Positions 34,099 through 43,253 of a stretch of DNA of 64,000 bases are shown here, piece by piece. This stretch comes from Butyricimonas sp. Marseille-P3923 (GTDB lineage Bacteria; Bacteroidota; Bacteroidia; Bacteroidales; Marinifilaceae): contig NZ_FXXL01000007.1 of assembly GCF_900184685.1 (NCBI RefSeq), positions 124,001 to 188,000 on the forward strand, given 5' to 3'. Under the pieces are notes generated by a model. The model ran no database searches, was not told where the DNA came from, and saw only the letters and a list, made by a program, of their open reading frames with translations. The position numbers and the translations under genes are program-made. How positions within the stretch are numbered: position 1 is the first letter of the stretch; every line of letters begins with the position of its first letter.

Positions 34099-35459
34099 GT
34101 TTCCCATCCTCCACCGAGTGCCGAGTACAGGCTGACCACGGAGAGGAGTTCGTCGCGGACGGCGTTGTTGAGGCTGATTTGGGCGTCGAAGTATCCGCGC
34201 TGGGCGTCGAGGACGTCGAGGTAGCTGATGACCCCGTTGATGTATTGCAGGGTGGCGAGCTCCATGTACGAGCGGGCGGCTTGTTCGAGCCGGGAGCGCG
34301 ATTCGCGGATTTCGCGTATCTTGTAGAAGGTGGTGAGGGCGTTGTCGACTTCCTTGAATGCCGTGAGGACGGTTTGCTGGTAGTTGTACGTTTCAGCTTC
34401 CAGCGCGGCACGGGATGCCTTGAGTTTTGCCCGGTTGTTCCCGGCGTTGAGCAGGGGCGCGAGGAGTTTGCCGCCGACGTAAAAGTAAGGGGCGGAAAGA
34501 AAGTCGCTTAATTCACCTGCCTCGCGTCCGTAGCGGGCGGTGAGCGTCAGTTGCGGGAACATGCTGGTGTAGGCGATACCGACCTTCGCGTTTGCCGCTT
34601 TCAGCTTGTATTCCGCCTGCCGCAGGTCGGGGCGGCGTTCGAGCAGGGTGGAGGGCAATCCCACGGGCAATTCGCGGGTCAGGGTTTGTTCGTCAATGTT
34701 TTTGCCGCGGGGGATGCGACCGGGGTAGTGTCCCGTGAGCAGGGAGATGTCGTTTTCTTTCAGGCGTATTTTTCGCTCGAGGTCGGGTATGAGGGTGCGG
34801 GTCTTGGCAAGCTCCACTTCCGCTTGGCGGTAAGCCGTTTCGGAAGTCAGTCCGCCCTCGAAGCGCAATTTGGCGAGGCGCACGCTTTCGACGCGGGCGT
34901 CGTAGGTCTGCCGCACGATGCTCAGTTCCATGTCCAGTGCCTGTAACTCGAAATAGGCTTGTGCCACTCGCGCCACGAGTGTCATTTGCATGGCTCGTTG
35001 TCCTTCCACGGTCTGGAGGTAGGCGGCGAGGCTGGCTTGTGAACCCCAGCGGAGTTTGCCCCAAAGGTCGAGTTCCCACGATATGGTGGCTTCCGCGTTG
35101 AAAGCGTTGCCGGGGGAACGGTCGTATTCCCGTTCCGCCAGTCCGTCGGCACTGAGTTGCGGGAATAGTTTGGATTTTTCCACGCGGTGGGCGAAGCTGC
35201 TCTCTTTTACCCGTGCCGCCGCTGCCAGTAAATCCTTGTTGTACGAGAGCGTGGTGCGTATCAGGCCTTGCAGCACGGTATCCGTGTATATTTCCGGCCA
35301 TTGGATGTCGGCGACGGTCCGCGTACCGGTGGCGGGCGTGTCGGCAATCTGTTCCGGCAGGTTGAGTTCCGGTCGGGTGTATTCTTTGCCCAGCTTGCAG
35401 GAGGAGAAAAAGGTGGCTCCGGCAAGGAAGAAGAGGGTTATGGTTGTATTTCGTTTCAT
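34086..35459 (-). CDS. RND efflux outer-membrane lipoprotein (OprM/NodT family)
   Basis: This 457-residue TolC-like protein starts with a lipoprotein signal and lipobox Cys21 (FLAGATFFSSC). Two outer membrane efflux repeats with long helices follow; landmarks are ATISWELDLWGKLRWGSQAS near residue 130 and LPSTLLERRPDLRQAEYKL near 270. It forms the outer-membrane channel of the tripartite pump encoded just upstream on the same strand, separated from the permease by a 168-bp gap holding an R2 repeat. Confidence 0.95.
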   Translation of the reverse strand: MKRNTTITLFFLAGATFFSSCKLGKEYTRPELNLPEQIADTPATGTRTVADIQWPEIYTDTVLQGLIRTTLSYNKDLLAAAARVKESSFAHRVEKSKLFPQLSADGLAEREYDRSPGNAFNAEATISWELDLWGKLRWGSQASLAAYLQTVEGQRAMQMTLVARVAQAYFELQALDMELSIVRQTYDARVESVRLAKLRFEGGLTSETAYRQAEVELAKTRTLIPDLERKIRLKENDISLLTGHYPGRIPRGKNIDEQTLTRELPVGLPSTLLERRPDLRQAEYKLKAANAKVGIAYTSMFPQLTLTARYGREAGELSDFLSAPYFYVGGKLLAPLLNAGNNRAKLKASRAALEAETYNYQQTVLTAFKEVDNALTTFYKIREIRESRSRLEQAARSYMELATLQYINGVISYLDVLDAQRGYFDAQISLNNAVRDELLSVVSLYSALGGGWETIEN

Positions 35460-35473
35460 GGTGGTGTTTTTTT

Positions 35474-35626
35474 AGTTTATAAGGTTTATAAAGTTCATAA
35501 AGTTTATAAAGTGACGGGTGTCCTTCGGACAGTGTTTAACGGCAGCTTTTGCTGCCGTGGACAAAGCGCCCCGCAGGGGTCCATAGAACTTTATGAACCT
35601 TATGAACTTTATGAACTTTATAAACT
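35474..35626. repeat. R2 long inverted repeat, copy b, inside the efflux operon
   Basis: Arms of TTTATAAAGTTCATAAAG words surround the three-hairpin core (GTCCTTCGGAC, GGCAGC..GCTGCC, CCCCGCAGGGG). It fills the gap between the permease stop and the outer-membrane gene. Confidence 0.9.
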
Positions 35627-35627
35627 C

Positions 35628-38600
35628 TCATCGTTTTTTCATTTTATGAACAACTTTTTCTATTTGCACGAAGAAGAACGGCACGAGGACGATACCCACG
35701 GTAATGGCGACGAGCATACCGAAGAAGATTCCGGTACCGATGGAGTGGCGGCTGGCTGAGCCGGGGCCGCTGGCGAGCACCATGGGGAGCATGCCCAGCA
35801 CGAACGCGAGGGATGTCATCAATATGGGACGGAAGCGGGCACGCGCGGCGGTGAGCGCGGCGGTGACGGCACCGACTCCTTTGTCTACCTCTACTTTGGC
35901 AAATTCGACGATTAGGATGGCGTTTTTGGCGGCAAGACCGATTAGGGTAACCAACCCGATTTGGAAGTAGACGTCGTTTTCCAACCCGAATACCCACACG
36001 CCGAGGTATGCGCCCAAGGCGGCTATCGGCAGGGAGAGCAGCACGGCGACAGGCACCAGCCAACTCTCGTAGAGGGCGGCAAGGAAGAGGAACACGAAGA
36101 TGAACACGAGTGCCATGACCATTCCGGTTTGTCCTTCTGCTTTTTTCTCTTGGAAGGAGAGACCGCTCCATTCGAGCCCGATGTTGTCGGGGAGGTGCCG
36201 GCGGGCAATCCGTTCTATCGCCCGCATGGCGTCACCGGAGCTGTACCCGGGGGCTGCCTCGCCGTTCACGATGGCGTTCGTGAACATGTTGAAACGGCGG
36301 ATGGAGCCGGGACCCGTGGTGTATTGCGGGGCGCCGAGCGCGGTGAGGGGAACCATGTCGCCCGCGGAGGTCTTGACGAAGAACATGTTCAGGTTTTCCT
36401 TGTGCATCCGGTAGGGCGCCTCGGCTTGTAGGTACACTTTGTATACCCGGTTGAACATGTTGAAGTCGTTGACGTATACCGAACCCGTGTACGCTTTCAT
36501 GGTCGAGAATATATCCGCCAGCGGGATGCCTAGCAGTTGGGCTTTGTCGCGGTCGACGTCGAAGTATAATTGCGGGATTTCCGCTTGCAGGGAGGAGGAT
36601 ACCCCGGCGAGAGCCTTGTCCTGTGCGGCGTATTTGAGCAAGGTATCGACGGCGTCAACGAGGTTCTCGAAGGTGGCGCCGTTGCGGGCTTCCACTTGCA
36701 ACTCGAATCCGCCGGACGCTCCCAAGCCGGGAATGATGGGCGGCGTGGAAAGGAATACCTGTGCTTCCGGGTATTTGAAGAATTCGGCGCGGATGTCGTC
36801 CATGACCTCTTTGAGGGACATATCGCCTTTCTTGCGTTCTTCCCACGGCTTGAGGATGACGGTCAGTTCTGTGCGCGATTGTGCCGTACCGACGCGGGGG
36901 CTACTTCCCGTCACGTTCTGCACGTGGGCGACGGCGGGATGCTGCTTGATATATTCTATGGCCCGGTCGGTCACCTTACGCGTGCGTTCGAGCGTGGCGC
37001 CTTCCGGTAGTGCCAGTTCCACTTTGAAGTACCCTTGGTCTTCCTCGGGCAGGAAGCTGCCGGGAATGACCCGGTTGAGGACGAAGATGAAGACGATGGC
37101 GATGCCGAACCCGGCGACGATGCGGCGGGGGTGGGCGAGTGCCCGTTGCAGGATATGGATGTATTTGTGGTTACCGCGTGCCAGCCAATCGTTGATTTTG
37201 CGGAACACGTAGCCTTTTTTGCCCGTGGAGGGGCGCAACAGCAGGGCGCACATGGCGGGGCTGAGCGTCAATGCCACGACCAGTGATATGAGCACGGACA
37301 CGACAATGGTGATGGCAAACTGGCGGTAGAGCATCCCCGTGATGCCGGGCAGGAAGCTCACGGGCACGAACACGGCACCCAGCACGAGCGAGGTGGCAAC
37401 GAGCGCTCCCGTCAGTTCTTTCATGGCTTTGCCCGTTGCCTCGCGGGGGGAGAGTCCTTCTTCTTCCATGATACGCTCGACTCCCTCGACGACGACGATG
37501 GCGTCATCGACGACGATACCGATGGCGAGTACCAGCCCGAGTAGCGTGAGCATGTTGATGGAGAACCCGAACGCGAGCATGAACCCGAAGGTGCCGACCA
37601 GCGACACGGGAACCGCCACGAGCGGGATAAGGGATGCCCGCCAGCTTTGCAGCGAGAGGAAGACGACGAGGATGACGAGGAATAGTGCCTCGAACAGGGT
37701 TTTGTACACCTCGTGGATGGATTCGGCGATGTAGGTGGTGACGTCGAACGGTATGTTGTATTCCAAGCCCTCGGGGAAGTCGCGGCTGATTTCTTCCATG
37801 GCTTTTTTGACGTTGTCGGCGACTTCCATGGCGTTGGCTCCGGGGAGCATGAAGATGCCGAGGATGGCGGCGTTCTCGCCGTTGAGCCCGCTCTCCGTGT
37901 TGTAGGAACTCGCTTCCAGCGATACCCGGGCGATGTCCCGCAGGCGGATGATGGAGCCGTCGGGGTTTGCCCGCACGACGATGTCTTCGAATTCTTCGAC
38001 GGAGGACAGACGCCCCGGGGCGGTAATCGGGATGGTGATATCGACGCCCGTCATGGGTTGTTGTCCCAGCACGCCCGCAGCCGACTCGCGGTTCTGGTCT
38101 TTGAGCACGTTTTGCAGGTCTTTGATGGTGAGCCCGAAGTTCGCCATGCGGTCGGGGAGTATCCATATCTGCATGGCGTAGTAACGGCTGCCGATGTTGG
38201 ATACCCTTCCCACACCGGGGATACGTTTCAGCACGTCGAGCACGTTCATGGTGGCGAAGTTACTGAGGTATATCTCGTCGAAGCGGGGGTCTTCGGAGGT
38301 GAGCGCAAGTGTCATTAACTGGCTGGCGGATTGTTTTTCCACCTTGATGCCGTTCTGCACGACTTCGGCGGGGAGGCGCGATTCTGCCAGTTTTACCCGG
38401 TTTTGCACGTCCACTGCCGCCAGTTCGGCGTCGGTGGAGATGTCGAAAGTGATGGTGATGGACAAGCCTCCCGAGTTGGAACTGCTCGATTCCATGTATA
38501 GCATGCCCGGCGTGCCGTTTAATTCCTGCTCGATGGGTGTCGCCACGGCTTGTGACACGGTGACGGCGCTTGCCCCGGGGTAAGATGCCGAGATTTTAAC

Positions 38601-38729
38601 CACGGGCGGGGTGATTTGCGGGTATTGGTCGACGGGCAGCTGAAACAAGCCGATAACGCCGACGATGACAATCAGTATGGAAAGTACCGCCGAGAAGATG
38701 GGGCGGTCGATAAAGAAGCCCGGTTTCAT
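35628..38729 (-). CDS. RND multidrug efflux permease (AcrB/HAE1 family)
   Basis: This 1033-residue inner-membrane proton/drug antiporter is of normal length for HAE1. The N-terminus FIDRPIFSAVLSILIVIVG is TM1. The proton-relay Asp pair is in TM4 (AIGIVVDDAIVVVEGVERIM), and large periplasmic loops precede TM2 and TM8. The start overlaps the adaptor gene by 4 bp (ATGA). Likely substrates are hydrophobic compounds such as antibiotics or bile salts; the sequence does not tell which. No regulator gene is adjacent. Confidence 0.97.
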   Translation of the reverse strand: MKPGFFIDRPIFSAVLSILIVIVGVIGLFQLPVDQYPQITPPVVKISASYPGASAVTVSQAVATPIEQELNGTPGMLYMESSSSNSGGLSITITFDISTDAELAAVDVQNRVKLAESRLPAEVVQNGIKVEKQSASQLMTLALTSEDPRFDEIYLSNFATMNVLDVLKRIPGVGRVSNIGSRYYAMQIWILPDRMANFGLTIKDLQNVLKDQNRESAAGVLGQQPMTGVDITIPITAPGRLSSVEEFEDIVVRANPDGSIIRLRDIARVSLEASSYNTESGLNGENAAILGIFMLPGANAMEVADNVKKAMEEISRDFPEGLEYNIPFDVTTYIAESIHEVYKTLFEALFLVILVVFLSLQSWRASLIPLVAVPVSLVGTFGFMLAFGFSINMLTLLGLVLAIGIVVDDAIVVVEGVERIMEEEGLSPREATGKAMKELTGALVATSLVLGAVFVPVSFLPGITGMLYRQFAITIVVSVLISLVVALTLSPAMCALLLRPSTGKKGYVFRKINDWLARGNHKYIHILQRALAHPRRIVAGFGIAIVFIFVLNRVIPGSFLPEEDQGYFKVELALPEGATLERTRKVTDRAIEYIKQHPAVAHVQNVTGSSPRVGTAQSRTELTVILKPWEERKKGDMSLKEVMDDIRAEFFKYPEAQVFLSTPPIIPGLGASGGFELQVEARNGATFENLVDAVDTLLKYAAQDKALAGVSSSLQAEIPQLYFDVDRDKAQLLGIPLADIFSTMKAYTGSVYVNDFNMFNRVYKVYLQAEAPYRMHKENLNMFFVKTSAGDMVPLTALGAPQYTTGPGSIRRFNMFTNAIVNGEAAPGYSSGDAMRAIERIARRHLPDNIGLEWSGLSFQEKKAEGQTGMVMALVFIFVFLFLAALYESWLVPVAVLLSLPIAALGAYLGVWVFGLENDVYFQIGLVTLIGLAAKNAILIVEFAKVEVDKGVGAVTAALTAARARFRPILMTSLAFVLGMLPMVLASGPGSASRHSIGTGIFFGMLVAITVGIVLVPFFFVQIEKVVHKMKKR

Positions 38730-39883
38730 GGTTGTACCTCCTCTTCTTCTTTAATAGCGGCGTTGACCGGGTTCACGAGTGCTCCCGGGGTGAGCTTGTG
38801 GTATCCTTCCACCACGACCAGTTCGTCGGGTCCCAGTCCGCGTTCCACGACGGTGGTGTTGTTCACCTCGGGACCTATCTCGATAAAGCGCTTTTCTGCC
38901 GTGCTATCCTTGCGCACGACGTAGATGTAGGCGCCGCCTTTCTCTATGATGACCGCTTTGGTGGGTACGACGATGGCGTTCTCCCGCACGTCGAGCAATA
39001 GTTTCACTTTCGTGAATTGCCCCGGCAATAGCCTGCGTTCGGGGTTGGGTAATGCGGCACGCACGCCGAAAGTTCCCGTTTTCGGGTTTACCTGCGGGTC
39101 GGCGAAGTCGACGATACCCGTCAGCGGGTAGACCGAGTTGTCGGCAAGGGTGATGGTCACGCTGGGTTGCCATGATCGGTTGACGTCTTTCTCCCCGAGG
39201 GTGACGTTGCGTTTTTGCCCTTTCAGGTAGTCGAGAGCCGGAAGGCTGAAGTCCACGAGCACCTCGTCGCTCTCCACGACAGTTGCCAGTTGGGATTTTC
39301 CCCCGGGACCGACAAGTGAACCGATGTCGGCGTAACGCTCGCTGATATACCCGTCGATGGGGGAGCGGACGGTGGTGTAGTCCAGTTCCAATTCCGCCTG
39401 TTTGAGGTCGGCCTCGCTCATGGCGACGTTTGCCTTGGCACTCTCGAGGGCGGCGACGGCGTTGTCCAAATCCAACTGGCTGGCGGCTTTCTGTTCGTAC
39501 AACGGGCGTAACCGTTCCTCGTCACGTTCCGACTTTGCCGCCTGCGCCCGGTCTTTTGCCAGTTGCGCCTTTGCCTTGTCGACGCGTGCCCGGTACAAGT
39601 CGCTGTTTATCTTGAACAGGGGTTGTCCCCGCTTCACGCGTTTCCCTTCCTCGAAAAGCATCGCTTCGAGGTAACCTTCCACGCGCGCCCGGATTTCCAC
39701 CGCGCTTTTGGCGCGGATTTGCCCCACGTATTCACCGTAAATTTCTACATTGTCTGTTCCCGCTTTCTCTACCGTCACTATTTGCCGCACGGGTTCCTGC
39801 TTGTCTTTGCACGCCCCGAACGCGACTGTTATCGCGAGAATTGTTACTGCATGTCTTACCTTCATGTTCCTTATGTTTTTCAT
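38726..39883 (-). CDS. RND periplasmic adaptor lipoprotein (AcrA/MexA family)
   Basis: The open frame begins upstream, but the lipoprotein signal fixes the start to ATG 39883 or, equally plausibly, ATG 39865 (KVRHAVTILAITVAFGAC, lipobox Cys). The mature protein has the lipoyl half-motifs (AVEIRARVEGYLEAMLFEEG and TTVRSPIDGYISERYADIGS), a coiled-coil hairpin near residues 100-165 and beta-barrel domains. It joins the permease to the outer-membrane channel. It is the first gene of the operon; I see no clear promoter in 39884-40055. Confidence 0.95.
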   Translation of the reverse strand: MKNIRNMKVRHAVTILAITVAFGACKDKQEPVRQIVTVEKAGTDNVEIYGEYVGQIRAKSAVEIRARVEGYLEAMLFEEGKRVKRGQPLFKINSDLYRARVDKAKAQLAKDRAQAAKSERDEERLRPLYEQKAASQLDLDNAVAALESAKANVAMSEADLKQAELELDYTTVRSPIDGYISERYADIGSLVGPGGKSQLATVVESDEVLVDFSLPALDYLKGQKRNVTLGEKDVNRSWQPSVTITLADNSVYPLTGIVDFADPQVNPKTGTFGVRAALPNPERRLLPGQFTKVKLLLDVRENAIVVPTKAVIIEKGGAYIYVVRKDSTAEKRFIEIGPEVNNTTVVERGLGPDELVVVEGYHKLTPGALVNPVNAAIKEEEEVQP

Positions 39884-40055
39884 TTTAGCTTTTTCTATTG
39901 AAAATTGTGTGCTAGTTTGTACGTTAAAATGTGAAAATAGGTTATTTTGCTGATAGACAATAAGTATTTTTCTTTTTTCCCTTATCATGCCCCGAAAACG
40001 TAAATGGGGATATCGTGGAATTTTGCCACGGGGTGGGGAATATTCTTATCACAAG

Positions 40056-40081
40056 TGGAGGTGTGTTTTAACACACCTCCA
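40056..40081. terminator. Hairpin between the efflux operon and nuoN
   Basis: Perfect 11-bp stem TGGAGGTGTGT/ACACACCTCCA with a 4-nt loop, 47 bp past the nuoN stop. It has no strong T run, so a stabilising or bidirectional hairpin is possible. Confidence 0.5.
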
Positions 40082-40095
40082 GTTTATAAAGTCAA

Positions 40096-40130
40096 TTAAT
40101 CATAAATCGTAAATCATGAATCATAAATTA
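40096..40130. repeat. R3 repeat at the nuoN 3' end
   Basis: ATCATAAATCGTAAATC words end at the nuoN stop codon. Confidence 0.7.
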
Positions 40131-41552
40131 GTAACTCCCGAAGCTGAATGTCCCGATGCTTTCGTACACGATGCTGAGGATACCCATGCAAAGGATACCG
40201 GCGCTACAAGCGAGTAGGCTGACGCGGGTGTATCCGTCGGAGCGGAATGATTCGATGGGCATCTCGCTTTTGTTGATGAACATGGCTTTTATCACGCGGA
40301 GATAGTAATAAAGCGAGATGACCGTGTTTATCAACGCGACAAATACCAACACGTAATATCCCTGTTCGGCGGCGGCAGCGAAGATGAAGAATTTGCTGAA
40401 GAACCCGGCGAACGGGGGGATACCTGCCAGCGAGAAGAGGGCAAGCATCATCACGAAACTGAGGCGGGGATTGGTGGAATAAAGCCCGTTGTAGTCGTCT
40501 ATGGTGAGTTTGCCGGAGCGATGTTCCACGATAGCGATTACGCCGAACGCGGCGAGGTTGGAAAGCATGTATACCAGCACGTAGTACACCAATCCCGTCA
40601 TACCCATTGCCGTGCCGCTGATGATGCCCAGCATGATGTATCCGGCTTGCGATATGGAGGAGTAGGCGAAGAAACGTTTCAGATTCTGCTGCCGTAGCGC
40701 GAAGAAGTTTGCCAACGTGATGGAAGCGATGATAATCCAGTAGAGGATGCTTTGCCATTCATGCACGAGCGGGGCGAATACCTTGTACAGGATTGCCATA
40801 AGCACGAAGGCTGACGAACCTTTGGATATCACGGAGAGATAGGCGGTGACGCTCGTCGGGGCTCCCTCGTAAACGTCGGGCGTCCACTGGTGGAAGGGTA
40901 CAAGCGAGAGTTTGAAACCGAGTCCCACGAAGAAGAACACGAACGCCATGAGCTGGATGAGGCTACCGTTGAGTCCGGCGGGGATGTCCTCGAAATAGAG
41001 GGTTCCCGTGGTTCCGTATATCAGGGATATACCGTAGAGCGACAGTCCGGAAGCGAACACGGCGGTAAGAATGTATTTTGCGCCTGCCTCGGCGGATTTT
41101 TGCTTGTACTTGTCGAACGCGGCGAGGCAAGCCATGGGGATGGATGCCGTTTCCAGTCCGATGAAGAACATCAGGAAGTTGCCGGCGGAGATCATGAAAT
41201 ACATACCCAGTAAGGTCGCGAGGGTAATCATGTAAAATTCACCCCGGCGGATGATGGTGCGTTCGTTGGCGAGCCAGTTGTTCGCCTGCATGAAGACAAT
41301 CAACGTTCCGATGTTGAGGATGGTCTTCATGACGCTACCCATGGGCAGGTTGTGATACATCCCCCCGAAAGCACTGATTTCGACGTTGGGCGAGAGGTTC
41401 AGCAGGGTATGGATTCCCACGAGTATGCAAGCGATAGGCTGAAAGTATTTCAGGCTTTTCGGGGAACCGAATATATCGTAAACGAGGAGTATAACGATTA
41501 CCGCGATGAGTGATACTTCCTCTTTCATTAGTAAGAAATTAGCGTAAACCAT
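40128..41552 (-). CDS. nuoN: NADH:quinone oxidoreductase subunit N
   Basis: This 474-residue antiporter-like membrane subunit of complex I has about 14 hydrophobic helices. The conserved lysine helix [20 protein letters not shown] and the segment [19 protein letters not shown] are present. It pumps protons in the membrane arm. ATG 41528 is an alternative start. It is the last gene of the nuo operon, with an R2-type repeat upstream and an R3 repeat downstream. Confidence 0.96.
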   Translation of the reverse strand: MVYANFLLMKEEVSLIAVIVILLVYDIFGSPKSLKYFQPIACILVGIHTLLNLSPNVEISAFGGMYHNLPMGSVMKTILNIGTLIVFMQANNWLANERTIIRRGEFYMITLATLLGMYFMISAGNFLMFFIGLETASIPMACLAAFDKYKQKSAEAGAKYILTAVFASGLSLYGISLIYGTTGTLYFEDIPAGLNGSLIQLMAFVFFFVGLGFKLSLVPFHQWTPDVYEGAPTSVTAYLSVISKGSSAFVLMAILYKVFAPLVHEWQSILYWIIIASITLANFFALRQQNLKRFFAYSSISQAGYIMLGIISGTAMGMTGLVYYVLVYMLSNLAAFGVIAIVEHRSGKLTIDDYNGLYSTNPRLSFVMMLALFSLAGIPPFAGFFSKFFIFAAAAEQGYYVLVFVALINTVISLYYYLRVIKAMFINKSEMPIESFRSDGYTRVSLLACSAGILCMGILSIVYESIGTFSFGSY

Positions 41553-41562
41553 GTTGAATTGA

Positions 41563-41655
41563 GTTTATAAAGTTCATAAGGTTCATAAGGTTTATAAAGT
41601 TCGTGAGGTTCATGAAGTATTATATTTTCGGTAACTTTATGAACCTTATAAACCA
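41563..41655. repeat. R2 arms without core, copy d
   Basis: GTTCATAAGGTTCATAAGG words are followed by AACTTTATGAACCTTATAAA, forming a long hairpin between nuoM and nuoN. The three-hairpin core of the other copies is missing. Confidence 0.85.
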
Positions 41656-41664
41656 TATTAAATT

Positions 41665-43155
41665 TTAATATAACATCGTGATTACCGATTGTAATGATTC
41701 GCTGATCATGTCGGACAACCACAGGGGAGCCAGACCGATACCCGCGATGGCGATGATGAGCACGATGGTGGAAAAGCGCTCGTACCAGACGGCATCGGTG
41801 AGGGCGAGGTGGTGGTCGTTGACTACTTTCCCGTAAAGCAGTTTGCCGACAACCCGCAGGATGTACACCGCCGTGATGACGATGGACGTGCAGGCGATGA
41901 TCGTGAATACCCGGTGGAACGTGTCCGTGTTCTGGAACGCGCCGACGAATACGGTCATTTCCGCCACGAATCCGCTTAATCCCGGTAACCCGAGGGAAGC
42001 CAGACCGGCGATCACGTAACAGACACCGAGGAACGGCATGATACGCATCAATCCGCCCATCTCCCGGATGTCACGCGTATGGGTACGTCCGTAGATCATA
42101 CCGATAAGCGCGAAGAAGAGGGCTGTCATCAAACCGTGAGAGAGCATTTGCAGGACGGCTCCCGTCATGGCAGTCCGGTTCAGCATCAGTATGGCGAACA
42201 ACACCAGTCCGCAGTGGCTCACCGAGGAGTAGGCGTTGATATATTTCAAGTCGGTTTGCACGATGGCGGAATAAGCCCCGTAGACCACGCTGATACCCGT
42301 GAGGATGATAAATATCCACGAGAGTTCTTTGGCGGCTTCCGGCATCAAGTAGATAGCAACCCGGAAACACCCGTATCCACCGAGTTTCATCAATACTCCG
42401 GCGTGGAGCATGGAAACGGCAGTGGGAGCGGAGGCGTGACCGTCGGGTGACCACGTGTGGAACGGGAACAAGGCTCCCAGTACGCCGAATCCCACGAATA
42501 CAAGCGGGAAGAACCAGCGTTGCAACGCTACCGGCATGGCGTGGTTTTGTGCTATCTCGAGCAGGTTCATGGACGGCATGCCCGATGCGGCGGAGTGGAA
42601 GTATATTCCCAGTATTCCCACGAGCAACAGGGCGGAACCACCCATAAGCATGAGGGTTAATTTCATCGCGGCGTATTCTTTTTTACCGCTGCCCCATACC
42701 CCGATCAACAGGTACATGGGAATCAACGCTACCTCGTAGAACATGAACATGGTAAAGAGGTCTATCGAGATAAAGAACCCGAATACCCCGACGGACAGGA
42801 GATAAAACCAGAGGAAGTATTCCTTTTGCAGAAATTCCATTTTCCACGAGGCGAATGTTCCGGTGAACACGATAATGGCAGAGAGTAGCAACATGGCTAC
42901 CGATATGCCGTCCACCCCGACAGAATAATGAATATTTAACGGGGCATACCACACCGTGTCGGCGGTGAATAACATCTCGGCCGTGTTGCCGGCTCCTCGT
43001 TCTCCCAGATAAGCGAACACCAATCCCACGGCGAGAACCAACAACAGCGAGGCTCCCGTGGCAACCGCTACACGAATCTGTTGCAGGTTCTTCGAGAAGA
43101 AAAGCCCGCACATCGTGAGGATTGGTATTAGAACGAATAAGGATAAGAAGTTCAT
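41665..43155 (-). CDS. nuoM: NADH:quinone oxidoreductase subunit M
   Basis: This 496-residue proton-pumping subunit of complex I has about 14 helices. The NuoM signature is clear: FYEVALIPMYLLIGVWGSG, with the essential Glu of TM5, then FHTWSPDGHASAPTAVSMLH and YINAYSSVSHCGLVLF. Its flanking gaps are filled by R2 (downstream) and R3/R5 (upstream) repeats. Confidence 0.97.
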   Translation of the reverse strand: MNFLSLFVLIPILTMCGLFFSKNLQQIRVAVATGASLLLVLAVGLVFAYLGERGAGNTAEMLFTADTVWYAPLNIHYSVGVDGISVAMLLLSAIIVFTGTFASWKMEFLQKEYFLWFYLLSVGVFGFFISIDLFTMFMFYEVALIPMYLLIGVWGSGKKEYAAMKLTLMLMGGSALLLVGILGIYFHSAASGMPSMNLLEIAQNHAMPVALQRWFFPLVFVGFGVLGALFPFHTWSPDGHASAPTAVSMLHAGVLMKLGGYGCFRVAIYLMPEAAKELSWIFIILTGISVVYGAYSAIVQTDLKYINAYSSVSHCGLVLFAILMLNRTAMTGAVLQMLSHGLMTALFFALIGMIYGRTHTRDIREMGGLMRIMPFLGVCYVIAGLASLGLPGLSGFVAEMTVFVGAFQNTDTFHRVFTIIACTSIVITAVYILRVVGKLLYGKVVNDHHLALTDAVWYERFSTIVLIIAIAGIGLAPLWLSDMISESLQSVITMLY

Positions 43156-43253
43156 ATTTATTAATTTTAGATTTCTTGATTTTAGATTTTAGATTTCTCC
43201 CCACTTGCTAACGCTTCTTTCATTTTCAATTTTCAATTCTCCATTTTCAATTA
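43156..43253. repeat. R3 plus R5 repeat between nuoL and nuoM
   Basis: TTTTAGATTTCTTGATTTTAG words are followed by TTTTCAATTTTCAATTCTCC words. The block supplies the TAA stop of nuoL. Confidence 0.85.
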
